From assembly GCA_963765935.1 (NCBI GenBank), contig CAVXXX010000001.1:682001-746000 (forward strand): 64,000 nt of DNA. Reading direction: 5' to 3'. The notes beneath the pieces were generated by a model, which saw only the letters and a list, made by a program, of their open reading frames with translations, was not told the DNA's origin and made no database searches. Made by a program: the position numbers and the translations under genes. Of this stretch, positions 42,682 through 51,564 are shown piece after piece (the stretch's first letter is position 1; each line of letters starts with the position of its first letter). Source of the stretch: JAMXLG01 sp963765935 (GTDB taxonomy: Bacteria > Vulcanimicrobiota > Vulcanimicrobiia > Vulcanimicrobiales > Vulcanimicrobiaceae).

Positions 42682-44325
42682 ATGTCTTCACAACGCTTAA
42701 AGCGTCTGTTTCCTATTGCCTTTATCGTGAGCCTCGCAGCATGCAGCGGCGGTTCGCAAACTCCCTCGCAGGCGCTTCCCGCTGTTGCGAACGCAACACC
42801 GAGCAACATAACGCCGATGTCGACGGCAACGAGCTCGTCGGCATCGCCCTATAGCGCCGCCATCTTAAGCGACCGTCCGGTTGCCTTCTATCCGCTCAGC
42901 GATCCCGCGCCGACCGCGTACGATCAATCCGGCAACCATCTCAACGGCACGATCGGCTCGTCGATTACGACGGGTGCCACCGGCCTTGCGAGCTCATCCA
43001 AGGCTGATGTATTCCCCGGTCTTCAATCGGCAGCCGGCGCCATTGAGATCGCGCAAAACTCGCTTCTGCAGCCCTCGGGCGCTGCGTCGCTCGAAGCGCT
43101 CTTCCGTTTTAGCTCGACGCCTGCGACACATGCGATGCTCGTTGGTTACGGCCAACGCAGCGGCATTGCATCCTATGAGTTCTTCTTCAAGAACGGTCAG
43201 GTCGTCGCGCAATTCACGACGTCGAAAGGCTTCGCGGATGTTGCTGCAAACGTGCAGACCAATGTTACGTATGATGCCGTTGCAACGTACGACGGTTCAA
43301 CCGCGCGTCTCTATCTCAACGGAAATCTCGCGGCGTCGTCGGCGCTCGCCGGCACGCTCTCGTATGTCAGCGGCTACGGTCTCGAAATCGGCGATGATGC
43401 GTCGTTCCTCTCGCCGGGATTCAACGGCACCATCGGTTCCGTTGCGGTCTTTTCAAACGCGCTTTCGGCGTCACAAGTGAGCGCGCATTACGCTGCCATC
43501 AGCTCGAACGCAACTCCCGCGCCGACGGCAACGCCGGTAGCAACGATAGCACCGACGGCTACGCCGAAGGCGACCACCGCTCCGACTGCAACGCCGGCTC
43601 CTACCGCATCGCCATCGGGCACCGTACTTTGGAAAGCCGGTGATCCAACGCTCGGCAAATGGATCGTCGCCAACACGTATCAATGCGGAACGCCGGTAAA
43701 CAACGGCACGACGTTCACGTTCAATCTCGCGCTGAGCGGACAAAACTGCGGACGCAACATGGCCAATCCGACGACCAGCAGCGGTGGTCTCGAAACGCTG
43801 ACCGACGGAGCGACGTACACGTGGTCGTTCCATTACGTCGACGGTAAGGCTGACGGCACCGGTCCCGGCATGGGACGCGACAGCGGAACGGATCCGGAAG
43901 CGTTGATTTGGCAAATTCACGGCCTCAACGAAAACGACACGCCGTGCACGAGCTTGAACTTTCTCAACGGTTCGTACTATTCCGGCTCCCTTGGGTCGGG
44001 TCAACAATGGGCGCTGATGACGTGCGCGGGACCGGTTTGGTTCGGCAAATATACACCAGGCGAGTCGGATGACTTCAAAATCGTCGCGACGATCGCAAAC
44101 GCGGATATCTCGAGCGAAACGTACGGTGAGACGAAACTCTATCGCAACGGCGTCCTCGTGGCGGATGCGAAGGGACCGAACTATCACCACTCAACGTCGT
44201 CGCCGGCGCAATCATGGTGGAATTTCGGACCGTACAAGTGGCGCTGGGAACTCGCAAACGGCGGTGGATCCAGCATGTCACAAGTCAACGCTACGTTCGA
44301 AAACTTCGTGTTCACAAAACAATAA
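42682..44325 (+). CDS. Two-domain lipoprotein: LamG plus jelly-roll (paralogue 2)
   Basis: A 547-residue lipoprotein (VSLAACSGGSQ lipobox). Residues 55-275 form a LamG/laminin-G-3-like domain (SDRPVAFYPLSDPAPTAYDQSG, RLYLNGNLAAS, FNGTIGSVAVFSNALSASQV). Residues 276-312 are a Thr/Pro/Ala linker of TATP-type repeats. Residues 313-547 repeat the jelly-roll of the neighbouring paralogues (WKAGDPTLGKWIV, CGTPV, LIWQIHG, GKYTPGESDDFKIVA, LYRNGVLVA, WWNFGPYKWRW). LamG domains bind glycans, so this looks like a cell-surface polysaccharide-binding or lyase module. The 5' region resembles paralogue 3 (RLFPIAF signal). Confidence 0.8.
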   Translation: MSSQRLKRLFPIAFIVSLAACSGGSQTPSQALPAVANATPSNITPMSTATSSSASPYSAAILSDRPVAFYPLSDPAPTAYDQSGNHLNGTIGSSITTGATGLASSSKADVFPGLQSAAGAIEIAQNSLLQPSGAASLEALFRFSSTPATHAMLVGYGQRSGIASYEFFFKNGQVVAQFTTSKGFADVAANVQTNVTYDAVATYDGSTARLYLNGNLAASSALAGTLSYVSGYGLEIGDDASFLSPGFNGTIGSVAVFSNALSASQVSAHYAAISSNATPAPTATPVATIAPTATPKATTAPTATPAPTASPSGTVLWKAGDPTLGKWIVANTYQCGTPVNNGTTFTFNLALSGQNCGRNMANPTTSSGGLETLTDGATYTWSFHYVDGKADGTGPGMGRDSGTDPEALIWQIHGLNENDTPCTSLNFLNGSYYSGSLGSGQQWALMTCAGPVWFGKYTPGESDDFKIVATIANADISSETYGETKLYRNGVLVADAKGPNYHHSTSSPAQSWWNFGPYKWRWELANGGGSSMSQVNATFENFVFTKQ

Positions 44326-44342
44326 GGGCCTTGGAAACACCG

Positions 44343-44376
44343 AATGGGCCGTCTATTAAGACGGCCCATTTTTTTT
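44343..44376 (+). terminator. Rho-independent terminator
   Basis: ATGGGCCGTC (44344-44353), loop TATTAA, GACGGCCCAT (44360-44369) and a run of T to about 44376. This is a strong 10-bp stem with T-tract ending the paralogue 2 transcript. Confidence 0.92.
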
Positions 44377-44584
44377 GCAAAGTTGTACGATGGCACCAGG
44401 TCTCGAGACGACGTTACTCGTAGGGCTCGACTCGGACGGCTACGCAAGCACACGTCGTCTCACGCTACGCCGTCGCCTTGTCTCACTGACGCGAACCCCG
44501 TATATATTAGCGCCTATGTCCTTACGCTATTCGGTTTCACCATAGCTCTACCGGGTCGCGCCCTCTCGTACAACTGAGGACCTA

Positions 44585-45391
44585 ATGCGAAAAGCGAAAG
44601 AGCTTCTGTTTCCTATTGCATTTACGGCCTTACTCGCGGGGTGCGGCGCTTCGGCCGGCACCTCAACTCCAAGCGCTGCAGGCGCTTTCGCCGCGTCGAT
44701 CGTTCCGCAAACAACGAGGTCGAGCACCATCGTGTGGGAAGCCGGCGATGGATCGTTGGGTAAGTGGACGATCTCCAATTCAAACCAATGCGGCTATCCT
44801 TCGAACAGCTCGACGACGTTTTCATTCACATTGAATCGTTCCGGTACACACTGCGGACGCAATCAAGCAAACCCGGTCAATAGCGACGGAACCATCGTGC
44901 GCCTCACGGAAGGCACGACGTACACCTGGACATTTAATTACTATGACGGGAAGCCGAGCACGAGAGTCATCGGTATGGGCGTCGATACGGATGCGCGTTC
45001 GTTGATCTGGCAAATCCATGGCTATCTTGAGAGCGACGCTCCATGCGCGCAACTGATGTTTGTGAATGGGCCCTACAATACCGGCGGAGCGCAACGCTGG
45101 GGATTACAGACCTGCGCGGGGCTCGTGTGGACCGGAAACTACACGCCGGGTGAGAGCGACTCGTTCAAAATCGTCGCGCATGTGTCACGCTACTCCAGCG
45201 GTTACACGCAACTCTATCGAAACGGCGTGCTCGTTCACACCGATTACGGCGCCAACTATCACAACAGCTCGGGAAATCCATGGTGGAATTTCGGTCCGTA
45301 CAAATGGCGTTGGATGCTCTCCGGCGGCGGCGGTTCCGACCTCTATCAAGTAAACGCCACGATTGCGAACATGACGCTCACGAAGAGTTAA
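44585..45391 (+). CDS. Jelly-roll lipoprotein, possible polysaccharide lyase (paralogue 3)
   Basis: A 268-residue lipoprotein (ALLAGCGASAG lipobox) with the same domain as paralogues 1 and 2: WEAGDGSLGKWTI, QCGYPSNSSTTF, RNQANPVNSDG, YTWTFNYYDG, SLIWQIHGYLESDAPCAQL, WTGNYTPGESDSFKIVA, LYRNGVLVHTD and PWWNFGPYKWRW. The ATG follows GAGG by 5-6 nt. It follows the terminator of paralogue 2, so it must have its own promoter. It overlaps the stop of the convergent MBL hydrolase by 4 bp. Confidence 0.75.
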   Translation: MRKAKELLFPIAFTALLAGCGASAGTSTPSAAGAFAASIVPQTTRSSTIVWEAGDGSLGKWTISNSNQCGYPSNSSTTFSFTLNRSGTHCGRNQANPVNSDGTIVRLTEGTTYTWTFNYYDGKPSTRVIGMGVDTDARSLIWQIHGYLESDAPCAQLMFVNGPYNTGGAQRWGLQTCAGLVWTGNYTPGESDSFKIVAHVSRYSSGYTQLYRNGVLVHTDYGANYHNSSGNPWWNFGPYKWRWMLSGGGGSDLYQVNATIANMTLTKS

Positions 45392-46164
45392 ATCGTCAGC
45401 TCCGTTCCATCATCGGCGATGGCGCACGGCCCGTGGTACACACTACGGGCCGCGTCTTCGAGTTCGCCCGGTGCGAATTCAGTTCCGTAATGCGTGAGCA
45501 CGAGACGCCGCGCTCCGGCTCGTTGCGCCATCTCGCCCGCTTCAATGGCGGACAGATGCCCGCGCACGGGGCCATTCTCGCTCGCTAAACCGAGCGCAGC
45601 TTCGCAGAGAAACAGATTGCATCCGTGCGCGAGCGCTTCGACCTCTTGGCACGGCGCCGTGTCGCTCGAGTAGCAAACGCTGGCGCCGTCACGTTCGACG
45701 CGAATGGCGTATGCGTCGATATAATGTACCGTTTTTGCGAAGCTGATGGAGAGATTCCCGACATACAGTTCGCCGTTCGGGTCGTATTCGCCGACGTCGA
45801 AAACCTCGTCGAGAAAATCATCGGGCCCTTCGGGATGGAACGTTGCCGCAACGGAGCGCAATTGTGCTTCGCCGCCGGGAGGAAGCCATAGCGGCATCCG
45901 TCCGTCGCGCAACAACGGCCCATATTTCAATCCATAACGCAAGGGAATCACATCGAGAAAATGATCCGCGTGCATGTGGGAGATGACGATCGCATCGAGG
46001 TCCGGATAATCCATTACCTCGCGCAGATTCGCAAGCGCCCCCGAACCCATGTCGAGCAGCACGTTTGCTTCGCGGGTTCGGATCAAATGGCAGCTGCACG
46101 CGCGCCCCGGCCGTGGGACCGATGCACTCGATCCCACGACGCGCACCCGCATCGAAGCCGCCAT
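45388..46164 (-). CDS. MBL-fold metallo-hydrolase (RNase Z-like/phosphodiesterase group)
   Basis: A 258-residue MBL-fold protein. It has SASVPRPGRACSCHLIRTREANVLLDMGSG at the start, metal motif ISHMHADHFLD, YSSDTAPC, and RRLVLTHYGTEF near the end. The GSSASVPxPGR start groups it with RNase Z-like and phosphodiesterase MBL proteins. The substrate is unresolved. Its ATG overlaps the stop of the upstream peroxiredoxin (TAATG), so the two are probably co-translated. Confidence 0.88.
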   Translation of the reverse strand: MAASMRVRVVGSSASVPRPGRACSCHLIRTREANVLLDMGSGALANLREVMDYPDLDAIVISHMHADHFLDVIPLRYGLKYGPLLRDGRMPLWLPPGGEAQLRSVAATFHPEGPDDFLDEVFDVGEYDPNGELYVGNLSISFAKTVHYIDAYAIRVERDGASVCYSSDTAPCQEVEALAHGCNLFLCEAALGLASENGPVRGHLSAIEAGEMAQRAGARRLVLTHYGTEFAPGELEDAARSVYHGPCAIADDGTELTI

Positions 46165-46622
46165 TACGGTAGCGATGCGAGAACCTCCTCAGCGTGCCCA
46201 TCAACCTTGACCTTCGGCCAGACCTTCACGATCTTGCCTTTCGGGTCGATAAGAAACGTCGAACGAGCCACTCCTTTGGTTACCTTTCCGTACATGTTCT
46301 TCTCAACGATAACACCCATTGCATCGCAGAGCTTCGAATCCGTGTCCGCGAGCAACATGAACGGGAACCCAAACTTTTTCTTGAACTTCTGATGCGATTC
46401 GACCGAATCGCGGCTGACGCCGACGATCGTCGCCTTCTTCTTTTGGAAGTTGGCGAACAGATCGGTAAACTGCGTGCCCTCGTTGGTTCAACCCGGTGTG
46501 TCGTCTTTCGGATAAAACCACAACACCAGATCGCCTTTGCCGAGCAGATCGTGCGTCGAAACACGATTTCCCTCGTCATCGAGCAACGTCAGCTTAGGCA
46601 ATGTCTCACCTTGAGCTAACAC
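46164..46622 (-). CDS. Selenocysteine-containing peroxiredoxin (BCP/PrxQ type)
   Basis: A 152-residue PrxQ/BCP-like peroxiredoxin if the in-frame TGA at 46488-46490 is read as selenocysteine. It reads WFYPKDDTPG-Sec-TNEGTQF with Sec45, exactly where the peroxidatic Cys of DDTPGCT lies. The frame continues through VGVSRDSVESHQKFKKKFGFPF, LLADTDSKLCDAMGV and KGVARSTFLIDPKGKIVKVWPKVKVDGH without further stops. It starts at GTG 46622, spaced 5 nt from AGGAGA. The nearby resolving Cys of PrxQ is absent. It reduces peroxides. A nonsense mutation is the alternative, but codon-perfect replacement and an intact downstream frame favour Sec. It is coupled to the MBL gene. Confidence 0.85.
46452..46490 (-). 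promoter_or_regulatory. Candidate bSECIS hairpin after the UGA
   Basis: After the UGA, 9 nt lead to a possible stem: GGC/GCC (46476-46478 with 46452-46454), an internal ACG/UUC mismatch, CAG/CUG, and apical loop UUUACCGAU (46461-46469). It is weak, but position and size fit bacterial selenocysteine insertion elements. It needs folding to confirm. Confidence 0.35.
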
Positions 46623-46631
46623 TTGTATCTC

Positions 46632-48554
46632 CTATTGCGTAAACTGATCCAAAGGAACCATAAACAAGAGGCGGTCCCCTGGGCGTACGTCTCCTTCAAA
46701 CTTGTGTACCGGGACCGCAACCCCTTTGCCGAGGCCCTGTTCGCGCCACACGTAAAGCGGTACCCACCGCACCTTGTATCCGGGCCGTTCCGGCGGTGCG
46801 GGGGGAGGCGCATTTTCCACGCCCTGGAACCGTTCGGCAAGTTGAAACGTGCGCGCGAATTTGGAGTGGGGAAAGATCGCGAAACGGCCGCGCGTACTTT
46901 CGAACCGCGCGAGACCGGCGATGGTCGGCGCGGTCAGTTCCGTCGTGGAAAACGAGTCGATCGCGAAATGCCGTTTGATCGATGCGCCGAACGCTAAATC
47001 GTCAATACGCAAGACGGTATGCATCTCGCCGATGCCTCGTTCCCGCGTACGCGTTCGCGCTCCGAGCGCAACCTCGAGATTCGACGTATCGGAATTCGTC
47101 ACGCCGACGAGAGCCTTGGCGTGTTCGGGACTGCAATACGCGAGCGTCTCGTCGTTCGTCGCGTCGCCGGTGAGCAAATCGACTTTGCGGTCGCGGGCGA
47201 GTTCGATGAGGATCGCATCGGGATTCTTCTCCACGACGACGACGTCTTCACCAAGTTCACGCAAGTAGTCGATCACGAGCGAGCCGACGTTCCCCGCGCC
47301 GCACACAATGACGTGGCCCACGCGGTGGATCCGGCGGATACCACGCGTTCGCCGTACCAATGCGGCGTTCAATCCGGATGTAATCGTTGCGGTGAAGACC
47401 GCAAAGATAATGATACCGACGAGCATAACGAGCATCGCAACGAGGAGTGAAAGCACCTCGCCGGCGGGGAGATTTGCCGACGTGCAATTTTTGCACGGCG
47501 TGACGTCGCCGTATCCGACCGTCGTCATCGTCGTCATCACGTAATAGAGCGCCGCTACCGGATGCAGCTTCAGCATCCATGCGAAGTAGACGGAAAAGCA
47601 CACGTAGAGGATGAGGCCGCCTATAAACACGGAGCGGAGAATCGGTTCGCTTCGTACGATGCCGACCCGCGCGTCCCGCCAGCTTCCCTTCACTCGCGTA
47701 CGCCAATCGACGCCGCGGCTACGCTCGCCTTGCGGCCACGCTTTCTTGATGTTGGCGATGGGGCCGAACACGACGACGCGCGCGTTTCCTTCTAATCGAT
47801 CGTGGAGGATCGTCTCGTCGGGATGCGATTCTTCACCGTGGCATAAGTACGGCGTCTTGCCGTCGACGGAAACGATGCGCGCCCGCAAACGCGCTTCCGC
47901 TTCTTCTACCGTTATGCCGGCGATGCCGAAGTCGGCAGCGCTTCGTTCACAAAATCCGAAGAGCCCCCCCTCGTGCTCTTGCGGCTCCAACTCTTGTTCC
48001 TCGCGAGTCTTCCGGCGCGATTTCCGCGCAACGAGCAACTCTAACGTCGGAAACGGCAGCGCGTAGAAACACGAGCGGTCGACGGCGGAGGCTGCATACG
48101 TTGCCGCTGCATGAGCAGCGGGTGAGATTGCCGTGCAATTATATTTCAACCCCTCCTGAATCTTGTGTCCCAGAACGGGGTTAAATTGACGGATCGTAAC
48201 GCGAACGCGTTCGTTGATGTCGCGCGCGAGCAGCGAGACATGCAAATTCAGACGATCGTCTTGCGAAACGGCGACGATGCAGAAGTTGGGTTGATTCGGC
48301 GAGAGGCCGGGCGGCTCGAGGCCCGCTTGTCGCAAACTCCCGGTATCTGCCGGATCGAGGTTGTAGTGCGAGAACGTGTGCGGATAGTCATGCGTGAGTT
48401 GCGTGGCCGTTGTTGCGAGCAGGCGCGCTGCACGCTCTTCTTCGTGCTTCCAAACGAGCACAACGCGTTGCCCCGCGGTCTTTAAGATCTCTCTGCAGAT
48501 CTCGTACGCAAGGTAGTCACCGCCGACGACGATAATGAGCGTCTCGGTCGCCAT
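46632..48554 (-). CDS. Two-RCK potassium channel (TrkA-N domains)
   Basis: About 640 residues. An N-terminal Rossmann/RCK-like domain (TETLIIVVGGDYLAYEICREI) precedes two membrane helices around residues 310-395, with selectivity filter TVGYGD at 345-350, then a second Rossmann domain (GHVIVCGAGNVGSLVIDYL) and a TrkA-C-like end. This layout resembles Kch/MthK-type and related double-RCK K+ channels. An unusual insert with two Cys (PCKNCTS) follows the filter. The start at ATG 48554 lies 2 nt from the start of the divergent methyltransferase. It ends 9 bp upstream of the peroxiredoxin start. Confidence 0.88.
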   Translation of the reverse strand: MATETLIIVVGGDYLAYEICREILKTAGQRVVLVWKHEEERAARLLATTATQLTHDYPHTFSHYNLDPADTGSLRQAGLEPPGLSPNQPNFCIVAVSQDDRLNLHVSLLARDINERVRVTIRQFNPVLGHKIQEGLKYNCTAISPAAHAAATYAASAVDRSCFYALPFPTLELLVARKSRRKTREEQELEPQEHEGGLFGFCERSAADFGIAGITVEEAEARLRARIVSVDGKTPYLCHGEESHPDETILHDRLEGNARVVVFGPIANIKKAWPQGERSRGVDWRTRVKGSWRDARVGIVRSEPILRSVFIGGLILYVCFSVYFAWMLKLHPVAALYYVMTTMTTVGYGDVTPCKNCTSANLPAGEVLSLLVAMLVMLVGIIIFAVFTATITSGLNAALVRRTRGIRRIHRVGHVIVCGAGNVGSLVIDYLRELGEDVVVVEKNPDAILIELARDRKVDLLTGDATNDETLAYCSPEHAKALVGVTNSDTSNLEVALGARTRTRERGIGEMHTVLRIDDLAFGASIKRHFAIDSFSTTELTAPTIAGLARFESTRGRFAIFPHSKFARTFQLAERFQGVENAPPPAPPERPGYKVRWVPLYVWREQGLGKGVAVPVHKFEGDVRPGDRLLFMVPLDQFTQ

Positions 48555-48556
48555 AG

Positions 48557-49111
48557 ATGTCGCCAGATTCGCCGCAACATGCCGCTCGTCCGCCGCACCC
48601 GCTCGCGCTCGCATTGATCGATCGCCTGCAGGCCCGTCCGCGCGCCGTCGTGCTCGAAGTTGGCTCGGGCAGCGGTCGCAACACCCGCGCTCTGCGCGAT
48701 GCCGGATTCAGGGTTATCGGATTCGATGACTCGGTCACCGCCGCGGCGGCACTCACGACCCATGCTCTACTGCACGGAACGCCTCGGTCGATTTCCGGGC
48801 TCCTTGGCCAGATCGCTGAGCGCGTTGAGCCTGGAGCCGCACTTTTCGCTACCCTTGGATCGGTGCGAGACGCGCGTTACGGTCACGGCCGGTTCGTCGA
48901 GGACCATGTCTATGCGCCGCAAGACGGCGACGAGCGCGGCGTTGCGCACGCATATTTTGATGAAATGCGCGTTCGCGACTTGCTGAAAGCCGACTGGATG
49001 CTCGAATCGTTGGACGAAATCCGGGTCGACGAAATCGCGGGTTCTTGGGCACACGAAAAGCAACCGCTGCACGGCGCGGTGCATTGGTTCGTCGTCGCGA
49101 CGAGGCGCTAG
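48557..49111 (+). CDS. SAM-dependent methyltransferase
   Basis: A 184-residue methyltransferase with motif I VVLEVGSGSGRNTRAL, an IGFDDSVTAAAAL acidic loop and GAALFATLGSV. It resembles small class I enzymes (Methyltransf_11/25 type) with unknown substrate. Its ATG lies 2 nt from the opposing ATG of the K+ channel, so its promoter must lie within that gene, or translation may be leaderless. It overlaps the convergent rhodanese stop by 4 bp. Confidence 0.82.
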   Translation: MSPDSPQHAARPPHPLALALIDRLQARPRAVVLEVGSGSGRNTRALRDAGFRVIGFDDSVTAAAALTTHALLHGTPRSISGLLGQIAERVEPGAALFATLGSVRDARYGHGRFVEDHVYAPQDGDERGVAHAYFDEMRVRDLLKADWMLESLDEIRVDEIAGSWAHEKQPLHGAVHWFVVATRR

Positions 49112-49425
49112 TATCTCGGAATAGAGGGATCCACTTCACGTGCATATGCGTCGATGCCGCCGTCGACATTCGAGACGTCGCCGAAACCGCGCGCGGCGAG
49201 AAACTGCGCGACACGTTCGCTCCGCCCGCCGTGATGGCACATCACGGCAATGGCTTTATTCTGCGGCAACTCGTTCATCCGCGCCGGCACATCACGCATC
49301 GGAATCACGATGCTATCCGGCATCGCGGCCGCAGCCACTTCATCCGGCTCCCGAACATCGAGGAGCAGGAAGTCTTTCCCCTCGCGCCGCCAGCGGGCGA
49401 GATCGCTGACACTGATTTCTTTCAC
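49108..49425 (-). CDS. Single-domain rhodanese
   Basis: A 105-residue rhodanese with the catalytic persulfide loop VMCHHGGRS and structural LLLDVREPDE. It starts at GTG 49425, overlapping the thiG stop by 1 bp. Rhodaneses carry sulfane sulfur. Next to thiS-thiG it may supply sulfur for ThiS thiocarboxylate, since no thiF or thiI is in the cluster. That role is inference from position. Confidence 0.9.
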   Translation of the reverse strand: MKEISVSDLARWRREGKDFLLLDVREPDEVAAAAMPDSIVIPMRDVPARMNELPQNKAIAVMCHHGGRSERVAQFLAARGFGDVSNVDGGIDAYAREVDPSIPRY

Positions 49426-50219
49426 TATGTCGCGCTCTTCGTCGAGATAAGGTCTTGCATCGGGCTGGAGGCATTTGCGTAAAGACGCTTCTCCATCCGC
49501 CCGGCGAGAAACGCTTGGCGCCCGGCAATAACGGCGTTTTTCATTGCATGCGCCATGAGCACCGGGTCGTTGGCTGCGGCGATGCCGGTGTTCATCAGCA
49601 GTGCATCGACGCCGAGTTCCATTGCAATCGCTGCATCCGATGCCGTGCCGACGCCCGCGTCGACGATCACCGGTACCTTTGCTCGCTCTTTGATGATCCG
49701 AATCGTGTACGGATTACAGACACCCAGTCCGCTTCCAATCGGCGCTGCCAGCGGCATGACGGCGGCGCATCCCAATTCCTCCAGTTGTTTGCAGATGACC
49801 GGATCGTCACCGATGTACGGCAGAACGGTGAAACCGTCTTCAATCAATTGTTCCGCCGCAGCGAGCGTTTCGCGCGCATCGGGATGGAGCGTTTGCGCAT
49901 CACCGATCACTTCGAGTTTGATCAAGTCGGTCTCGAGCAACTCGCGCGCCAAATGCGCGGTGAGCACGGCATCTTTTGCGCTGTAGCATCCGGCCGTATT
50001 CGGAAGAATCCGAAGCTTTGCGCGATCGATGTAGTCAAGCATCGTCCTACCGCTTGGATCGTCGAGATTGATCCGCCGGATCGCGACCGTGACCATCTGG
50101 GCGCCGCTTGCCGCGTGCGCGTCCTGCATCACCTGCAGCGACGGATACTTTCCGGTTCCGACGATAAGGCGGGAGTCGAATTCGTATTTTCCGATGTGGA
50201 GCGTGTCGTTCATGGGCAT
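49425..50219 (-). CDS. thiG: Thiazole synthase
   Basis: A 264-residue ThiG. It has FDSRLIVGTGKYPSLQVM, the Schiff-base region LIKLEVIGD, TVLPYIGDDPVI, MPLAAPIGSGLGVCNPY and VIVDAGVGTASDAA. It condenses deoxyxylulose 5-phosphate with dehydroglycine and ThiS thiocarboxylate to form the thiamin thiazole. I start at ATG 50219 (MPMNDTLHIG); the second ATG at 50213 is possible. It lies 1 bp after thiS. With thiO producing glycine imine this is a complete aerobic thiazole module apart from ThiF/ThiI. Confidence 0.95.
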   Translation of the reverse strand: MPMNDTLHIGKYEFDSRLIVGTGKYPSLQVMQDAHAASGAQMVTVAIRRINLDDPSGRTMLDYIDRAKLRILPNTAGCYSAKDAVLTAHLARELLETDLIKLEVIGDAQTLHPDARETLAAAEQLIEDGFTVLPYIGDDPVICKQLEELGCAAVMPLAAPIGSGLGVCNPYTIRIIKERAKVPVIVDAGVGTASDAAIAMELGVDALLMNTGIAAANDPVLMAHAMKNAVIAGRQAFLAGRMEKRLYANASSPMQDLISTKSAT

Positions 50220-50220
50220 C

Positions 50221-50421
50221 CTATCCGCCGGCAACGGCTTTGATGATTTCAATCGTGTCGCCGTCGGCGATCTGTTGTGTTTCGTATTCGGCGCGCCGGA
50301 CAACACGCTCGTTACGGGCAACCGCGATTCCGGAACGGGGCGTGCCGAGGTCTTCCAAAAGCGCCGCTACCGTGATTCCGTCGGGGAGCTCGTGCGATTC
50401 GCCGTTGATCGTCGCTTTCAC
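50221..50421 (-). CDS. thiS: Sulfur carrier ThiS
   Basis: A 66-residue ubiquitin-like ThiS ending in the required C-terminal GG (IIKAVAGG), with a GITVAALLEDLG helix typical of the family. The GG end is thiocarboxylated and donates sulfur to ThiG. It sits between thiO and thiG. Its adenylating partner ThiF is absent from the window. Confidence 0.93.
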   Translation of the reverse strand: MKATINGESHELPDGITVAALLEDLGTPRSGIAVARNERVVRRAEYETQQIADGDTIEIIKAVAGG

Positions 50422-50457
50422 GGCTGCGAGATTCGCTTCGCCCCGGCGCCTTCTTTT

Positions 50458-51564
50458 TCAAAGCGAGCGAGCAGCCATGGCTCGAGCGCCGACGCATGAG
50501 CCGGTTTCGATAAAATCCGCAATCAATCGTGCCGTGACCGGCGTGAGCAGAATACCATTGCGGTAGTGGCCCGTCGCGAGCACGAGCCCGTCAAGCGGCG
50601 TGGGCCCGAGGATCGGACGTTCATCCGGGGTTCCGGGACGAAGTCCGGCCCACATTTCGGTCAATGCGAAAACACCCAGCGACGGAGCGGCGTCCAACGC
50701 AGCGTCGAGCAGCGAACGGATCCCGCCGGCGGTCACGCGCTCGTCAAAACCCGCGTGCTCCACGGTTGCGCCGATCAAGAGCCGTCCGTCATCGCGCGGC
50801 ACCAGATAAGCTCCCGGCACCCACGTCGTGCGCTTTAAAAAGCTGCGCGGCGTTGCGAGCGCCAACATCTGTCCCTTAACCGGTTCGACGGGCGGCGCGC
50901 ATGACGCCGGTAATCCCGGCACGGTTGCGCTCCATGCACCGGTAGCCACGACGACGTTCGCAGCCGGCGCAAATCCAAGGTCACTGCGCACGCCGAGAAC
51001 CCGCCGCGCATCGCTTTCGATCGCGACGTCACGCGCGTTCCGTACGATCGTCACGCCGGCCGCTTCGCAGGCAGCGGTCAATGCACGGCCTAGTCGCCGA
51101 TTATCAACGTATCCTTCACCCGCGACGACGAGTGCGCCGCGAACGTGGCGGCCAAGCGACGGTTCGGCAATCATCGCTTCACTACGGTCGAGAACGTCGC
51201 ACGCAACGTTTTGGCCGCGCAAGTGTGCGGCATGATCGCGGAGTGTTTGCATGCGTTCGTCGTCGAAGGCCGCGTTGACGATGCCGTCGAGACGCAGGTG
51301 TACGGAAACTTCGCCGGCCGACTCAATGCGCTGTGCGAATTCACGATACATCGCGAGCGAGGTAGCACAGAGATCGAGCAGCGCATCATCTTCGACTCGC
51401 TCCGTATACGGTGCGAGCATTCCGGCTCCAGCCCACGATGCGGCGCGGCCCGGCTCGCCTCGCTCGAACACGCGGACGGCCGCGCCACGCTGTGCCAGTT
51501 CGTGCGCTGTTGCCAGGCCGATCAGCCCCGCTCCGATAATCGCAACGTCGCCGGAAAGCTTCAT
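50458..51564 (-). CDS. thiO: Glycine oxidase ThiO
   Basis: A 368-residue FAD-dependent amine oxidase (DAO fold). Dinucleotide loop VAIIGAGLIGLATAHELAQRG, AASWAGAGML, GYVDNRRL, and the C-terminal GLRPGTPDERPILGPTPLDGLVLATGHYRNGILL with the catalytic region. It oxidises glycine to the imine used by ThiG, the aerobic alternative to ThiH. Its start codon directly abuts the ETF-QO stop, so it belongs to that transcript. Confidence 0.94.
   Translation of the reverse strand: MKLSGDVAIIGAGLIGLATAHELAQRGAAVRVFERGEPGRAASWAGAGMLAPYTERVEDDALLDLCATSLAMYREFAQRIESAGEVSVHLRLDGIVNAAFDDERMQTLRDHAAHLRGQNVACDVLDRSEAMIAEPSLGRHVRGALVVAGEGYVDNRRLGRALTAACEAAGVTIVRNARDVAIESDARRVLGVRSDLGFAPAANVVVATGAWSATVPGLPASCAPPVEPVKGQMLALATPRSFLKRTTWVPGAYLVPRDDGRLLIGATVEHAGFDERVTAGGIRSLLDAALDAAPSLGVFALTEMWAGLRPGTPDERPILGPTPLDGLVLATGHYRNGILLTPVTARLIADFIETGSCVGARAMAARSL

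Noticed and set aside
46164..46622. Peroxiredoxin as a nonsense-mutated pseudogene
   Set aside because: The stop falls exactly on the peroxidatic Cys codon, and all flanking frame and motifs are intact, so selenocysteine is preferred; not fully excluded.
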